Source of the DNA: Lachnospiraceae bacterium UBA1267
Lineage (GTDB): Bacteria > Bacillota > Clostridia > Lachnospirales > Lachnospiraceae
Assembly (NCBI GenBank): GCA_002308115.1
Contig: DBVJ01000026.1
Coordinates: 513-7,128, forward strand
DNA: 6,616 nt
Reading direction: 5' to 3'
Made by a program: the position numbers and the translations under genes. The notes beneath the pieces were generated by a model, which worked only from the letters and a program-made list of their open reading frames with translations, made no database searches and had not been told where the DNA came from. Positions within the stretch are counted from its first letter, which is position 1. The number at the start of each line of letters is the position of its first letter. Of the stretch, positions 5,942-6,616 are shown in pieces.

Positions 5942-6616
5942 GAAAGGCTATCTCGCGCTTCCGTACCTCGTCTGGATGATCGGATTCACGGTGCTTCCGC
6001 TCCTTCTGATCGTCTGGTACGCGTTCGGGACCCGCGACGGCAAATTTACCTGGGACAATGTCTTTGCGATCTTTCAGGGGGACAATCTGGTTCCCTTCCT
6101 GATGTCGCTTCTTCTAAGTCTGCTCTGCACGGTGATCTGCCTTCTTCTGGGCTATCCGATCGCCCTGATCCTAAAGCGCATGAAGATCAAGCGGAGCGGC
6201 TTCGTCATTTTCATCTTCATCCTGCCGATGTGGATGAACTTCCTTCTCAGAACTTACGCCTGGCTGAACCTTCTCGATGACGGCGGACTCATTCTGAACC
6301 TCTTCAGGCTGTTCGGCTTCAAAGGCAATATCATCGGCACCTACGGCGCGATACTTCTGGGCATGGTCTACAACTACCTGCCCTTTATGATCCTGCCGCT
6401 CTATAACGCGATCTCCAAGATCGACGACAGCGTGCTGGAAGCGGCGTCCGACCTCGGCGCGAATGACCGGAAGGTCCTCTCGAGGATCATCCTGCCCTTA
6501 AGCTTCCCGGGGATCGTCTCCGGGATCACGATGGTCTTCGTGCCGTCCCTCACGACCTTCGTCGTGTCCGACATCCTCGGACGCAGAAAGGTCCTTCTGA
6601 TCGGCAACATCATCGA
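5931..6616 (+). CDS. potB: Spermidine/putrescine ABC transporter permease, 3'-truncated by window edge
   Basis: This is an inner-membrane permease subunit pairing with PotC and PotA. Translation from the TTG at 5931 gives 228 complete codons before the window ends; a full PotB is usually around 270-300 residues. The N-terminus is [15 protein letters not shown] with a first membrane segment at about 10-30. Further hydrophobic segments lie at about 55-82, 90-113 and 137-160. The cytoplasmic coupling motif [20 protein letters not shown] (170-189) is the EAA loop that docks on the ATPase. GAGGAGG at 5915-5921 is nine bases upstream of the TTG, the same arrangement as in potA. The start lies within the last codons of potA (11-nt overlap). 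PotB rather than PotC is inferred from its position directly after potA and from its sequence style. Confidence 0.9.
   Translation, partial: MKNKKGYLALPYLVWMIGFTVLPLLLIVWYAFGTRDGKFTWDNVFAIFQGDNLVPFLMSLLLSLLCTVICLLLGYPIALILKRMKIKRSGFVIFIFILPMWMNFLLRTYAWLNLLDDGGLILNLFRLFGFKGNIIGTYGAILLGMVYNYLPFMILPLYNAISKIDDSVLEAASDLGANDRKVLSRIILPLSFPGIVSGITMVFVPSLTTFVVSDILGRRKVLLIGNII

Overview
The window looks like a chromosomal segment from a Gram-positive anaerobe of the Clostridia type (Lachnospiraceae/Oscillospiraceae-like). This rests on strong AGGAGG-type ribosome binding sites, two TTG starts, sigma-A-like promoters, a lipoprotein solute-binding protein and the style of the PotA/PotB proteins. Base composition by eye is moderately GC-rich. 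The taxonomic call is inference; there is no rRNA or other marker.

Layout. Bases 1-606 contain no convincing gene but are densely structured. There is a long A6/T6 palindrome (23-80), then a stretch with several stems and a possible pseudoknot (102-220). Next come five tandem ~51-bp units, four of them forming a GGAGYG/CGCTCY hairpin cleanly (232-473). Last are 43-bp tandem repeats (521-645) whose third copy is the 3' end of the asparaginase gene. G-U pairs in the stems point to a plus-strand RNA, which would run towards and into the 3' end of the leftward operon.

Bases 607-4692 are a leftward three-gene operon, transcribed in the order metallo-beta-lactamase-fold hydrolase, family 5 (oligopeptide-type) solute-binding lipoprotein, cytoplasmic type I asparaginase. 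The first two genes overlap by 4 nt (ATGA) and the third follows after 37 nt. A TATAAT promoter lies just upstream, with an unusually short predicted leader. No permease or ATPase for the peptide-type binding protein is in the window. A plausible but unproven reading is capture of peptides or amino acids followed by asparagine deamidation.

Bases 4862-6616 are the start of a rightward polyamine-type ABC transporter operon: potA (ATPase with a C-terminal TOBE-like region) and an 11-nt-overlapping potB (permease, cut by the window edge). potC and potD would be expected beyond the edge. The two operons diverge from back-to-back promoters in 4693-4861. The potA leader carries a 9-bp hairpin and two competing start regions, which may be regulatory.

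The most unusual material is the 1-645 repeat and RNA-structure region, the duplicated asparaginase tail, and the apparently permuted domain order of the solute-binding protein.
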